From Phanerochaete sordida (Eukaryota; Basidiomycota; Agaricomycetes; Polyporales; Phanerochaetaceae), in the NCBI GenBank assembly GCA_019973155.2, contig BPQB01000029.1, positions 348,158 to 412,157 on the forward strand: a DNA stretch of 64,000 nt, in the 5' to 3' direction. The first letter of the stretch is position 1; every line of letters begins with the position of its first letter. The notes under the pieces were generated by a model. It had not been told where the DNA came from. It saw only the letters and a program-made list of their open reading frames with translations, and searched no databases. This document shows, one piece after another, positions 35,163-46,104 of the stretch. A program made the position numbers and the translations under genes.

Positions 35163-36132
35163 ATGTTGTTCAACACGCCGCTCCTCACCACCCTCCTCCT
35201 CGCCGCCGCCGTCGCGGCCAGCCCCCACGACGCGCCGCGCCGCCGCCACGCAGGCCTCAGCAGCCTCGAGCACGAGCCCGCGCATAACGGCACGCTCCTG
35301 AAGCGCGGCCAGTCCTTCCAGAACACGCGCTTCAGCATGTACTACCCCGAGACCGGGAACCAGGTCGCCTGCGGCGGCTTCTACCACAACGGCGACTGGG
35401 TGCGCACGATTAACATTCCCCTTGCATCGCCCCCGCTGACCGCAGCCCGCAGATTGTCGCGCTGAACATGGACGTGAGCACCGCCTGATCCGTGGCGCAC
35501 GCGACGATGCTCACCGTGAAATCGCAGCAATTCGAGTCCACGCCCGGACACATGTGCGGCCAAACCGTCACGATGTCGCTCAACGGCAAGACCCACGACG
35601 TCACGATCGTCGACGCGGTACGCCCCCTTGCGCCCCATCCCTGCACCATGCTCACGCCGCGCAGTGCCCCGGCTGCCCGTGGGGCGGCCTCGACTGCACG
35701 CCCGCCGTCGCGAGCTTCTTCGGCTTCTTCGACGACCTCGGCTGGGGCAGCTGGACCGTCGGCGGCGGCGACCCCGCGCCGCCGTCCAGCAGCGCGCCGC
35801 CGCCGCCGCCCCCGTCCTCGACGACGAAGCCGCACTCGAGCTCGACGCCGCCGCCCCCGCCGCCCTCGAGCACGTCGCACAGCCACTCGTCGACGCGCGC
35901 ATCGTCCTCGAGCGTGTGGTCGTCCGCGTCGTCCAGCTCGTCCGCGTCGTCTTCGAGCGCGACGTCCTCGAGCGCCGCGAGTACGACGTCGAGCACCGCG
36001 AGCAGCACCAGCGCGAGCAGCACGTCGTCGGCTGCGGCTACGACGCCGACGTCGAACCTCAACGCGCTCTCCGCGAACCTCGTCAACATGGCGCTGCTCG
36101 CGCTCGCGGGCGAGAAGTCCGCCGCGGCCTAA
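35163..36132 (+). CDS. Secreted RlpA-like (double-psi beta-barrel) protein, copy 2
   Basis: Paralogue of the gene at 17.6 kb. Model: 35163..35399, 35453..35473, 35528..35617, 35665..36132, 271 aa. Signal peptide at residues 1-20 (LLTTLLLAAAVAAS), then a charged propeptide ending LLKRGQSF. Barrel: SMYYPETGNQVACGGFYHNG, IVALNMD (21-nt exon), HMCGQTVTMSLNGK, TIVDA, CPGCPWGGLDCTPAVASFFG. The three 5' exons have the same length as copy 1, so the two arose by duplication with introns. The tail of about 110 residues is Pro- then Ser/Thr-rich. Strong G/C third-position bias, stronger than in copy 1. Confidence 0.88.
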
Positions 36133-37097
36133 AGTCGCGTGCGCCTCCCCCTCCCCGATTTATTATTCTTATTCGCCACGCACGCCGCCGCCGCGCGTTG
36201 CTTTGCTTTGGTGCGCGCATATACCCGCGTGCGATGGCCGCCACGACCCGTTGTTGCCGCAGATGATACCCTTCACGTTCGCGCATCTGTCTGCCTGTGA
36301 TTTTGGTTTATTTATTCCTGATGCCGCCGTGCCTCCCGCGGTGCGGCTTACACTGTTTGCTGGTGTTGTTTAGATTGTAGTGCTTGTGTAGTGCGGCGCA
36401 TGTTGGTTGTGCGCGTTATATTACAGGGGCTCGTGGTGCGAAGTAGATGCATGGCGGTGGAGCTAAGTCGAGGTGCAGACACTGTTGACTTCCGTGGGTG
36501 CGTAATATTTGTGTGCAGTGCGACCTTGCGGCCACCGAGCAGTGTTGCGCTCACCACTCATACTCGAGGCCGAGGGATGTCTAAACTCGAGGTTCTCGAG
36601 GTTCTGGCCTGTGAGTATGCCTTATGTATACCACTTCGTTGTCGAGTCTGACGCAGTACAGTGTGGATGTGCCCGCGGCGGGCTACCCAAACCTGCCCTC
36701 GAAGGTGAACGCACAGGTCGCGCGCCTCGAGAACACGCGTCAGGACGCTGCTGGCACCGCGCGACGCGGCACAGCGTGGTAAGCGCGCTTTTTTCCAGCG
36801 CAAACTGAGCAAAAACGGCGCGAACAAGGACCAGCCTTTTCACGGATTTCACGTGTTCAAAACTGGATCGCAAATAGCTCATTTTTGCAGTTTTGAATCG
36901 AATTGTGACCATTTTGGCAGGATTTGCCGGTTTTCCCCCATTTTCCCTTCCAGTTTAGACACGCCTACTAACGCGAAACCGCGCTGAACAACAGGTCCTT
37001 TTCCTTCCGGTTTTAGCTCAGTTATCCGAGAAAATAAAACAGGCTTACCACGCTGTGCGGAGGACTCCAGGAGGACTCCGTCGGCGCCTCTTGAATT

Positions 37098-37200
37098 TCC
37101 GGAAGAGGCGGGTCCCCTGGCACCGGGCCCCCGAACACCTCCGACCGTCTGGCGAATCAGGCGGGCCCTCCCGTGGCAGCAGTGCCTCGGCCGAGGCCTG
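37098..37200 (-). repeat. Diverged dispersed repeat, copy B
   Basis: Reverse-complement partner of 22838-22935, in order GCCGAGGCACTG, GGTCGGAGGTGTTCGGGG and CAGGGGACCCGCC. Sequence beyond these limits does not match, so only a short segment is shared. Confidence 0.5.
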
Positions 37201-38154
37201 CACGCGGGGAAGAACCATCCTTGCTAGCACTCATCCTGCCCGTCGCTATGATCAGCATGCCTGGCCGCGGTCCACTCGCTGCTATCGGCTTTTGCAGCAG
37301 GCGATGTGAGGTTCGAGTTGCCATCTGCCTCGGGCTGTACGACGACTGCGGCTGAGCAGCGGCGGTCAGCTGGAGCGGAAGTTAGTTAAGTCAGTCCAAG
37401 TCTTAATGCGTCGCTGTGCTTCGCTCAAGATGTGCCGCTAGCTTCGAGTTTAGTGGTATTGCGGATATGTATGCCAGGCGGCGGTCTCTCTTCCGAGGTG
37501 CCGCGCCGCTGGCGTCATCGAGGTGCTGTTCACACGAGCTGGCATGTGGTGAGCGCGGAGGCATTGATTTTAGAAAACGCTGACTTGACTGCGTCCACAG
37601 CACAGTGACTTCATACGGGTTAACCGTGTGCTCGACCGCTTGATAGGGCAGAAACGGGCGAAAATAGATGCAAGCGGGCCGGTACCCGTGCTTCTGCCTT
37701 CTCTCGACGCATCAGCATGTCCATAGCTCCACCCAGAAAGCCGGTGTACATGCAGCGCGTCGCTGATCCTGCATGACAGCGCGCGCCGACAAGCGCGCTC
37801 TGAGTCGTGTTTGGGATCATACTCTACCTGGTAGACTGCTACGTCCATGTCCGCTCACTGTACCGGGCGACATAGATTTCTTCCAGGGATGCTGCCACCT
37901 TCTACATCGGACTCAGAACTCCGCTCGCTCACGGTCCTTCCTAGGAAACTGTCCGTCGGCCCCCCACGCCAGAAAGGAGCTGAGGAAGATCTCTCTGATC
38001 AGCCGGATAAGCATACGACGGCAGATCGTCTCACAGCCAGATTTTCGACGATTATCCCGCAAGACCGTATCCAGGGCCCGCTCCCGGTCCAGTGGCACCG
38101 GCAGACGCACGGACTCTCGCCGTTGCACCCCGTGTATCCTGCGGGGCTCGCGAA

Positions 38155-38204
38155 CGAAGGACCTGTCACGGGTGCGCCACGAAGGACCTGTTACGGGTGC
38201 GCCA
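38155..38204. repeat. 25-bp tandem repeat, two copies
   Basis: Unit CGAAGGACCTGTCACGGGTG plus CGCCA, repeated once with a single C/T difference. Upstream of the first tandem WRIG-family gene. Confidence 0.7.
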
Positions 38205-38609
38205 CATGGAACTGTGTTGCCTGCTGAACTGACGTCTCGCCGCAGATAGGGGCATGTAGAGCACAGCTCACAGAGGTGCCGCTAGCTGCTCTTACTTCAC
38301 TTGACTCCGCTCAGCAGCGCGGTGGCCACGGCGCTCCGCCTCATTTCAACTTGCCAGCGGCTCGGTACGCGCGCACCTTGTGTCCTGATACCTCGTGCGT
38401 TGACAAAGTTTGTAGGATTTCTGGCTCACGTCGAGGCCTCTGTGAAATATTCACCAAGGCTGTGGGTGAATGTTGCTGGCATCCCAGAAATTTCGGAACG
38501 GTTCAGCACGGTCACCGGCCGCAGCGCATTTCCCGGCCTTCCGCGGTTTTCTGGCATGTCTTCGGGCGTGATGGTTTATAAAACGAGGCTTGTACTTGCT
38601 TCTCATTCC

Positions 38610-38655
38610 GTAAAGCTCTTCGTCTTCACAAAGTAAAGCTCTTCGTCTTCACAAC
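38610..38655. repeat. 23-bp tandem repeat, two copies
   Basis: Unit GTAAAGCTCTTCGTCTTCAC plus AAA or AAC, directly repeated. It lies 91 bp before the start of the next gene, between its TATA-like element and ATG, so in the 5' leader or promoter. Confidence 0.7.
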
Positions 38656-38745
38656 GGTCGCTCTCCTTTGCAGCCATCTCTTTCGCTCTCTCATGATCCG
38701 CGGATATCCAGGTCTAGCTTTGCAGTCCTCGCTGAGCAACGCGGC

Positions 38746-39810
38746 ATGAAGCTCCCGACGCCACATGCCCCGAAGTTGACCGCGCTCGAAGTAGCTCTCC
38801 TGGAGGCTTATGACTTAGAGACGTTTCTCGCGATCTCATGCACTGTTGGTATCATGCCAGCTATTCCCCGTCCATGAATAATGTCCATGCACTAGGGTGT
38901 TGACAGGGAAGACTCGGGCTACGCCTCCGATACTCTCGGTTCAGGCGACAACTTGGAAGTACCGCTGGCCAGCACGACTCCGAGATCAGCATCGAACAGC
39001 ACATTTGCGTCTCCAGCCACCGTCGCTCACGCGACGCACACGTCGCGGGGGGAAAGTATTCCGTTTATTTCATATGGCACCTATGAGACCTTGCCGCAGG
39101 TCGAGCAACGTACCGACTCCGGCAAACATCGCGTTTTGCCTGACTTTGGAGGGTTGTATACCGATGAGCCGCAAGCACTCGACAAACGGTGCCCCACCGG
39201 CCAGCAGTCAAAGTCTGCACACCGCGAACAACCTGTGCCCCAGCCACCCTACGAGCGGCGTTCGAACAGCGCTGCGTTCGAACGCCAAGCTTCGATCGAG
39301 TGTACGGTCAATGGCGCGGGCGTGTTGCTGCAGTGCGTCCACGACAACCCTTCCGAGTTGCCTGCGGCGTGGCACATCGAGCCGGTGGCGCAGCCTGGCA
39401 CAGTCAAGCAGAAGGTCCAGATCCGGCTCAATGTCAGTGTCAGTTTCTTCGTAGCGCAAACGTATGCTCACAATTGTGCTCTGGCAGTGGCCGGGATATC
39501 CACCGCGTCATAGGTCGGTCAATATCCTCGACTTCACGAAGAGCCCCACGCCTGTGTCCAAGGCCAAGTTCCTCGTAAGCGTCGCGAAGGGGGTGAAAGG
39601 GATGATGGAGGTCTGCAGATGTTCTCATCCGAACGCTTTCAAGTTTCTGCCGCTGACGCTTATTCATAGGAAAACGCGCGCTTTGCGCCAGACGACGCAA
39701 GTTGGCGTATTGGCCCCGGAGGCATCGAATTTAGCCACGTCATACTTCTCTCCCTCGAGCATGTCGCAAAGTCAAGCTGGCAGCCAGTGTTGTCGGTGTC
39801 TAGTTTCTAG
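38746..39810 (+). CDS. Orphan WRIG-family protein, copy 2 (tandem array 1 of 3)
   Basis: Function unknown. Model: 38746..38822, 38907..39432, 39488..39610, 39670..39810, 288 aa. Exon 1 (MKLPTPHAPKLTALEVALLE) joins through a weak GTTTCT donor; chosen because it is the one that keeps phase with EDSGYASD. Then the family core: GAGVLLQCVHD, LPAAWHIEPVAQPG, QKVQIRLN, intron, WPGYPPRHRSVNILDF with PVSKAKFLVSVAKG (123-nt exon), intron, SWRIGPGGIEFSHVILLSLE and SSWQPVLSV. The N-terminal DSGYAS fits the phosphodegron pattern DSGxxS and recurs in the next two copies. No signal peptide or membrane segment. Confidence 0.78.
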
Positions 39811-41584
39811 CGAAGCGGAGCTTTGAACCTCTGCAACGGCGGTGAGAGATTTATCACCGCCTCGTCGATCATAGTATGGACGCTATCGCCGGCGATCGCG
39901 TGTGTACTATATTCTCTGCGTGTTTCGTTCGTCGCTGTGCATTCACATCGCGTACGATTGTACATATCGTTGAGTTATATTTAATATCATTGGTTATCAC
40001 GATGCGACACCAAGTGCAGTGCGCAAGTAAAGTGAATGATATCCTGCAGCGATCTTCTGGCCCGGCTTGCAGGCGGTCCGAGCCGGAGCATGTCAGCATT
40101 AGCTGCCCTCTGCTTCTCGTGCAATTTCACCTGATATAAAATTGCGGGCTTGCAGTTTCTCCACGTAGTTCGACGTGCCTATCCCTTCTCCAAAACAAGA
40201 GGGCCTGGCAGAATACGTAGCGGCGTGAAGGTGGAAAACCACACTGGCAGACGCTTACGTAAAGAGCGCTTATGTGCCAGGGCGAGAGGCCGTTTAAAAT
40301 CTAATAACGGTCTGTAACCGCTCCGTCCATGTGCATGAGTATCCTCATGCATGCCGGGCAGCGGCGAATGTCTGACTATCGTGGGTGCAGGTGACATCGA
40401 AGTCTTATAAGGAATGTTACTTACGCTACTAGCAGCGCCACAAGTAGGTACCTGCCTTGAACCTGCCGCAGGCCGCGAAGTCCGGACACCTCGCCTCGAG
40501 ACTCTTGTGCGGCGTATGATGCTTCGAGATCTTTCGTCCCATCAGCTGTGTGGTAGTTTTTGCAGGCGCAAGCGTGTCATGCGTTTCTCGGAATGGACAG
40601 GCTGTAAAGGCTGCGCCTGGAACGCAGAGACAGACAGACGACGACTCTGTACGCGCTACCACGCGCAATGATGATTGGGAGCTCGAAGTAGCCGCGACTC
40701 TGTGAGACAGCCAAGACCTTGACCGTGCTTGCGCCGAGTTGAAGCTTAATCCTGGCGCCCAATCGTACAGACCGCACTTCACAGGCTGTCAGAGAACTTG
40801 GTCCGCCCGATAACGACCACTCTCAACCACCACCCTCGGAAACTACGCTCGGCCCTCGAAGCGTCATTCGAACCACTGGTAGCCAACAACTGTGGCCATT
40901 TTACTGCCTGTCCGGGGAAAGAAGCCTTGTATCTGCTTTCTGCATGCGTTCTTGACTCCTCCGTCCATCCCGCGTCCCCACACCGAGTTCAACACGCCCA
41001 GTGGTCCTAGCTGTACCCATCTCGCATCGTGAATGCCGCCAGCATGAAGAGGAGAGTGGGATTTACGTGATTTCCGGGATGTGGTGCGCAACCTTGCCAG
41101 TGTACATCAGGATCGTCCCTCATCTCGATTTTCCGGTGGGCGGATAGTCGCTGGTTATCCTAGCGTTGCCCGTGGGCTGCGACGTGACCACGATGCCGCA
41201 CCCGCACTGGTCGACTGCCAGTCACGACATGGAGTTCTGGACTGTCACGCTTACATAAACCTGCAGATATTCTGGACCCTGCTCGCTCTCGGAATGGGTA
41301 GCGGAGTGGAATACGAGGCCCCTGGACGAAACCAACTTACGGCGAACTCGAGTGGCTCCCTCAGGATTTCTGGAGTGCTCTACAAGCGAAATGACCGTCG
41401 CGCTGCTGCCGCAATGTGTGGCCAGTTATCTGACCTCGGTTGCAGGTATACATAGCGGGAGCACGCCTGCGCTGCTGGAACAATCGCCCACTTCCCTCTC
41501 CCCCAGACGGAATTTAGCCTTCAGCCTGGCGAGGCAAGCTCTCCTCCAGACACGCGTAGACAACCTCTACTCTTACTGTCGGAC
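39811..41584. other. Spacer between tandem WRIG-family genes
   Basis: 1.8 kb. Open frames on both strands (for example minus 40429-40782) have no family resemblance or consistent exon structure. A segment around 41240-41300 weakly resembles 43750-43840 in the next spacer, hinting that the duplicated unit was longer than the gene. Confidence 0.4.
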
Positions 41585-42497
41585 ATGGCAGACTCCACGG
41601 CGGACGCCTACGGCCTGGTGATTGCTCAAGAAGCGCTCCCGTACTCTGGGTGCGACTTCTGCGAGTTCAGCGAAGTGTATGGCGTACGTAAACAGTCAGG
41701 TTCACTGACCTCGAACTGAAGAACGCGCTCTAGCCAAAGGAGATCCCTAAGCCTCAGGAGGCCAGGGGAGACTCGGGCTACGGCTCCTCTTTGCTGCCCC
41801 CGGCCGAGCAGCAGAAAATCCCGCGCAACCAACCCGTCTTCGAACCAGCAATGTACACTGAGGAGCCAAGGCCACTCGAGGAGTTGGTTCCTCAGCGTCC
41901 CTACACTTCCAGAAGCAGCCACTCCTTCCATGGCGGAAGCATCATCAACTTTACTAAGGACGGCGCTGGAATCTTCCTCTGGCACGTCCTGCTCTTCGAA
42001 GAAGCATTTGTGCCAGAGGCCTGGCTGGCGGAAGCAGCGGTACCGCCGGGTAGCACGGGTCAGAAGATTCAGATTCGACTCAACGCGAGTATCATGTCTC
42101 ACTCACAATGAGCTTCGTCGTATACTCACTGTCATTCGTTACAGTGGCCGGGATGCAAGGGCCTTTCCGAGTCGATCAACATCTTGGACCACAAAGGGGA
42201 CCCGCAACCGGTGTCCAAGTTCAAGCTACTGCGACGCGTTGCGGTTGCTATAGATAAGATGATGAACGTACGTGTAGATTCCGTCGAGTAAATGAGTCCA
42301 CTAATATCATTAATTTCCAGACGAATACGCGTCTTCCAGGGCAGAACGACGGCCCGTGGCGTATTGGACCTGATGGCGTAAGATTTTACCAGATTCGCCT
42401 GCACTCACTGAGGCAAGTCGCGAAAGCAAGCTGGCAGCCTGTACTCTTCTGGTGCGGTCGCCCGCTCGAAGGAGTGGATGACGCGCCTGGGGTGTGA
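41585..42497 (+). CDS. Orphan WRIG-family protein, copy 3 (tandem array 2 of 3)
   Basis: Function unknown. Model: 41585..41674, 41734..42084, 42145..42267, 42321..42497, 246 aa. Exon 1 reads MADSTADAYGLVIAQEALPY. Exon 2 begins PKEIPKPQEARGDSGYGSSL, again with DSGYGS, then FTKDGAGIFLWHVLLFEEAF, VPPGSTGQKIQIRLN. The intron after this Asn starts GCGAGT, so it must be a GC-AG intron; other copies have GT here. Then WPGCKGLSESINILD and PVSKFKLLRRVA (123-nt exon), GPWRIGPDGVRFYQIRLHSL, ASWQPVLFW. The C-terminus has about 12 extra residues. In the conserved block RIGPDG has Asp where others have Gly. Confidence 0.78.
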
Positions 42498-44115
42498 GAT
42501 CTTGCGAGATTTGTTTACCGCACTGCCCTACGGTAAACCATTCTTTCTACGGGCAGCGGTGATTTCACCTTTGTGTTCCGAGCTATCCCCACCTGCCGGC
42601 AGGTGATGGTATATTTTGTTATCGAGACTGGCATGTACCGAGGCGCGTTTGCTATGCTTGCCAGTGTTATCCTTGCCAGGGATAATGTTGGTAATATAAA
42701 TTACTCTGAGCGCAGAGGTCTTGTGTGTCCAGGAGTTCGAACGTTACGCCAAATATTGTCCAAGGAACGTTCAACAGTCGGGGCGAAGAGAGTCGTTGGC
42801 GTCTGCGGTCGCTGCGCTGATGGGAGCTGACGTAAGCGTCATCGCGGGCAAGTGCTTGCAGTGCATCCGCTACTCCGCGTCTCTCCGCATCGTGCAAATC
42901 TTTTCTTTCTCTTGGAACAATCGCAACGAATAGACATTCTGACGTCAGCGTATAAATCATTATAGAGTTCGTATTGAATATTTGTGTCAAGACGCTAGTA
43001 TTCGGATGAGGTACGGTCGCAAGTTCAATAGGTGAGATTTGAACGTTGAACGTCTGCTGTACAGGGAAGCTCATCCGCGTTTGAGCAAAGCACCCGATAG
43101 TAAGCACAGTGTCGCTGTGGCAGTCCTCAGCGCTCAGCGATTGCGTGGCATTGATTTTAACGCGCTCTTCTGCGAAGGAAGACGCCTACCGCGGTGACCG
43201 GAACCAAGAAATACCACGGTGCCCGTGCGACGCGTGCCGGGCACGCCCTTGTTCACCTTCCTCGCACGCGCTGCCGCCCGCGAAAGCGTCTGGGAAATCC
43301 GGTAGGCGTAGGTTTGCGGACGCCCATCATAGGTTCGAGGTCCGCAGGCTGCCAAAGCCACGTCGACTGCCAGTGCGTCTTTCCAACCAATGCCGACGAC
43401 GACTGGCCCCCTCCCGTGTCTTTTTTGATTCGTTTGCATGGTCCTCCTTCTGACAATCCATAAACCAACGATCTAGACTAGTCGTGCCGCCTTGAGGGTC
43501 CCGGAAGATCATATCCAACGCTCGGATCGATACCCGCAGGCCCTGTTGTCCACAATGGCCTACCTATCGCACGACCACGCCACGAACTTGGAGGACAGAC
43601 AACCATATGGCGGTTACGGCAACAAGTGCGTGTACCAAATTGATGTATCGTTGGAATTGCTCCTCATCTTGTCCTTCGGTAGGCGGATGGCCGTTGACCA
43701 TCGCAGCGTTGTCTGTCCAGCGAAGCTTCAGCCGTAGAACGGCATCGCGGGTTCTGGACTGGTATGTACTCTGGCGGACTTCTGGATCTCATTCCTTCAT
43801 GAAATTGCAGGAAATCTGGGCCCTGCTGGCTTGAGTTAGTTAGCGGTACAGAAATTGTGGCCGCCGATCACACGCACCCCGCACCCGAAAGGCCCTCCAG
43901 AATTCCCGGATAATCCACTACTGAAGGTTTCCTGCATACACCTCCTGCGCTGGTATATCTTCTAGGGCCTCCAGCCCTCGCGCCCGACCAGGAGCCGCAT
44001 CCTGCCAGAACCCCTCGCCCCTTGAGGTGCGTACTCGCTGCTACCGTCACGCATCCCAGCTCACCATACAATCTGCTGATGCTTTGTCTAACGCATACGG
44101 CACTTTTTGACAGCC
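42498..44115. other. Spacer between tandem WRIG-family genes
   Basis: 1.6 kb. A possible small spliced frame starts at 43554 (MAYLSHDHATNLEDRQPYGG) with a plausible donor GTGCGT, but its continuation is short and unsupported. No other gene seen. Confidence 0.4.
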
Positions 44116-45267
44116 ATGAACATCAACGTACCAGACGACGTGGGCCATCCCTTTGCTTACCGGGCTAGCTTTCCTGCGATACAAGACACGCTGTGGCACT
44201 CTGGTACATATCACACAGTACGTGTGCGATAGAGTGCCAAATGGCTGCAGCGTAGCTGACACTCTACTAGCAAGCGTACCGTTACGACTCGGGCGATTCA
44301 GGCTACCTTTCCAGTCGCGGGGACTCTGTTCCAGGCCCCTCGCTCCATGGCTACAAGATGCGCTTTCAGACGCCCTTGACCGCGGCGACGAGAACTGCTA
44401 CCCTGGCCTCAGCGTACCATTCCTCTCGCATGGGGACGTCCATTGTAGAGGGCATACCCATCGCTGGTACTATTGTCCCGTCCCTCATCGGCGGGTATCC
44501 CGCCGATATTCCCCTGTCGCCGCATCTAGCAGGGCAGCGTGGCGGTATACGCAGTGGCACTGTACTCGGAGTAGAGGCGTACACGCATGAGCCTGAGTCT
44601 CTCGAAGAGCCCGTCAATGTCCAGCAGCGACCCTCGGTCCACGCGCGCTACGTGCCCCAGCGCCGCTACAGCCTGCCAAAGCGCACAACGCCCTTCTGCG
44701 GTTACGAGCCGATCTGCTTCGGGTCATCGCTGGAAACCGGCGTCCTCCTCTGGCGCATCCTCCGCGACCCGGAGAGCCTGTCCGGGAGCTGGTGCAGCGA
44801 GCCGGGCATGCCATCTGACTCTGGACAGAAGGCCCAGATCAGGCTCAACGTCAGTTTTGTCTCTCTCGTGGTTCGTCTGCGGCGCGGGTTTGGCGCAGGC
44901 TGACCGTCCACCAGTGGCCAGGCAGATCGGACTACGTCAAGTCGATCAATGTCCACAACTTTGGGAAGCACCGCCGGCCGATCTCGAAGATCAAGCTCCT
45001 TACGCGCATCGCGGAGGCCGTACAGGACATGGTCGAGGTCCGTGGTCCCGTGGTCCTGCGCAGATCATATTTTGCTGAGAAACCCGGCACCGACAGGCGA
45101 ACGAGCGTACCGCGGGCCCGGAGGAGGATCTGTGGCGTATTGGGAAGGGAGGGGTCCGCTTCGAGAACATCGTGCTGCACTCGCTCGAGAATGTTTCGAA
45201 GGGAAGCTGGCAGCCTAAGCTCTCCCTTTGGTTTGAAGTGGCCGACGGGGTGGGTGCCGTGGCCTGA
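44116..45267 (+). CDS. Orphan WRIG-family protein, copy 4 (tandem array 3 of 3)
   Basis: Function unknown. Model: 44116..44217, 44271..44849, 44915..45037, 45097..45267, 324 aa, the longest member. Exon 1 reads MNINVPDDVGHPFAYRASFP and joins by a strong GTACGT donor to QAYRYDSGDSGYLSSRGDS, containing DSGYLS. A longer variable region follows, then ETGVLLWRILRDPESLSGSW, QKAQIRLN, intron, WPGRSDYVKSINVHNFGK with PISKIKLLTRIAEAV (123 nt), intron, LWRIGKGGVRFENIVLHSLE and KGSWQPKLSLWFEVADG. The last acceptor (CCGACAG) was chosen to give NERTAGPEEDLWRIG, matching the N-x-R start of this exon in sister copies. Confidence 0.8.
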
Positions 45268-46104
45268 AGTACCTCACGGCAGCAGGGGTAGCCGGCCCCC
45301 TGCAGACCTACTAGATTGGGGCATACCGCGATTATTTTATCTTCTGTACTGTAAGATGTCGTCTTTCGTTTACTCGCATATCCTTGTATACTTCCTCCAA
45401 CAGCCTAACTTGTCTATGACTCTGTGTAACAATATGATACCCTACGGGCCCCTCTAACATCCTCAAAGATATCAATCAGGTCGATATACAGCGTATGCTT
45501 CGTAGGACTGCGTCTGACAAATTTTCCTATCGATTTGCGTCCAGGCCTCATCGTCGACATACTCTGCCCAGACCCGCAGGCCCTCCATTCGCTTGTCGAA
45601 TTGTTAGCCTTGCCACGTCGTATTGCCCGCCGCAATTCTATTTTCACGAGAGCACCCGCAGCCATGTACTAGTCCGTCGTCCATCTACCAGCGTATCAAT
45701 CGTTTTCTCGAAGTGGTTTCTGTTGCTTTATTTATAACTTGTGGTCAGCTCCATCGGCGTCGCTGAGGTTGTTCATCCTCCTTCAATTGCTTCAGATGGC
45801 CTACCGCAGGTTACTCTACTTTGTCAGGCAGACAATCTGAGCATTAATCACCCCGTTTTATCGAGTCACTGGGCTTCGTAGGACTTGTGGTGTATTATTA
45901 TCGTGATCGCCTTAATGAATAAGAAACCATTAACTGTCCTTGCTTACCAATACTTACCTAGTCACTTACAGTAAGTATTGTTACCTTACTTGATCATTTA
46001 CTTCGCCTTCCATCGCCCTTTGTCACCGACCTCGACTCCGGCCTCGGCCTCGACTTCGCTCATCGACAAAATTTGAACGAAGCGGTCTCTTCTGGCGTAC
46101 AAGT
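45268..46104. other. Intergenic, upstream of GT49 gene
   Basis: 837 bp, the last part A/T-richer. Contains the inverted repeat at 45948-45980. No gene seen. Confidence 0.5.
45948..45980. repeat. Perfect 10-bp inverted repeat
   Basis: CAATACTTAC and GTAAGTATTG around a 13-base loop, about 125 bp before the ATG of the glycosyltransferase gene. Could be a regulatory palindrome or an RNA stem. Shares the GTAAGTA core with 16550-16568. Confidence 0.55.

Larger units (their letters stand above)
36133..38745. other. Long gene-poor stretch with diverged repeat
   Basis: 2.6 kb with no well-supported gene. A short open stretch at about 36657-36780 (reading AAGYPNLPSKVNAQVARLEN) looks weakly coding but has no clear start or partners. 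An A/T-richer block (36780-37050) and a repeat (37098-37200) follow. Near the right end are two small tandem repeats and TTATAAAA (38577-38584), a possible TATA box for the next gene. Confidence 0.45.

Noticed and set aside
36657..36780. Short coding-like stretch (PNLPSKVNAQVARLEN)
   Set aside because: No start, no neighbouring exons in phase and no homology recognised; mentioned only in the intergenic entry.
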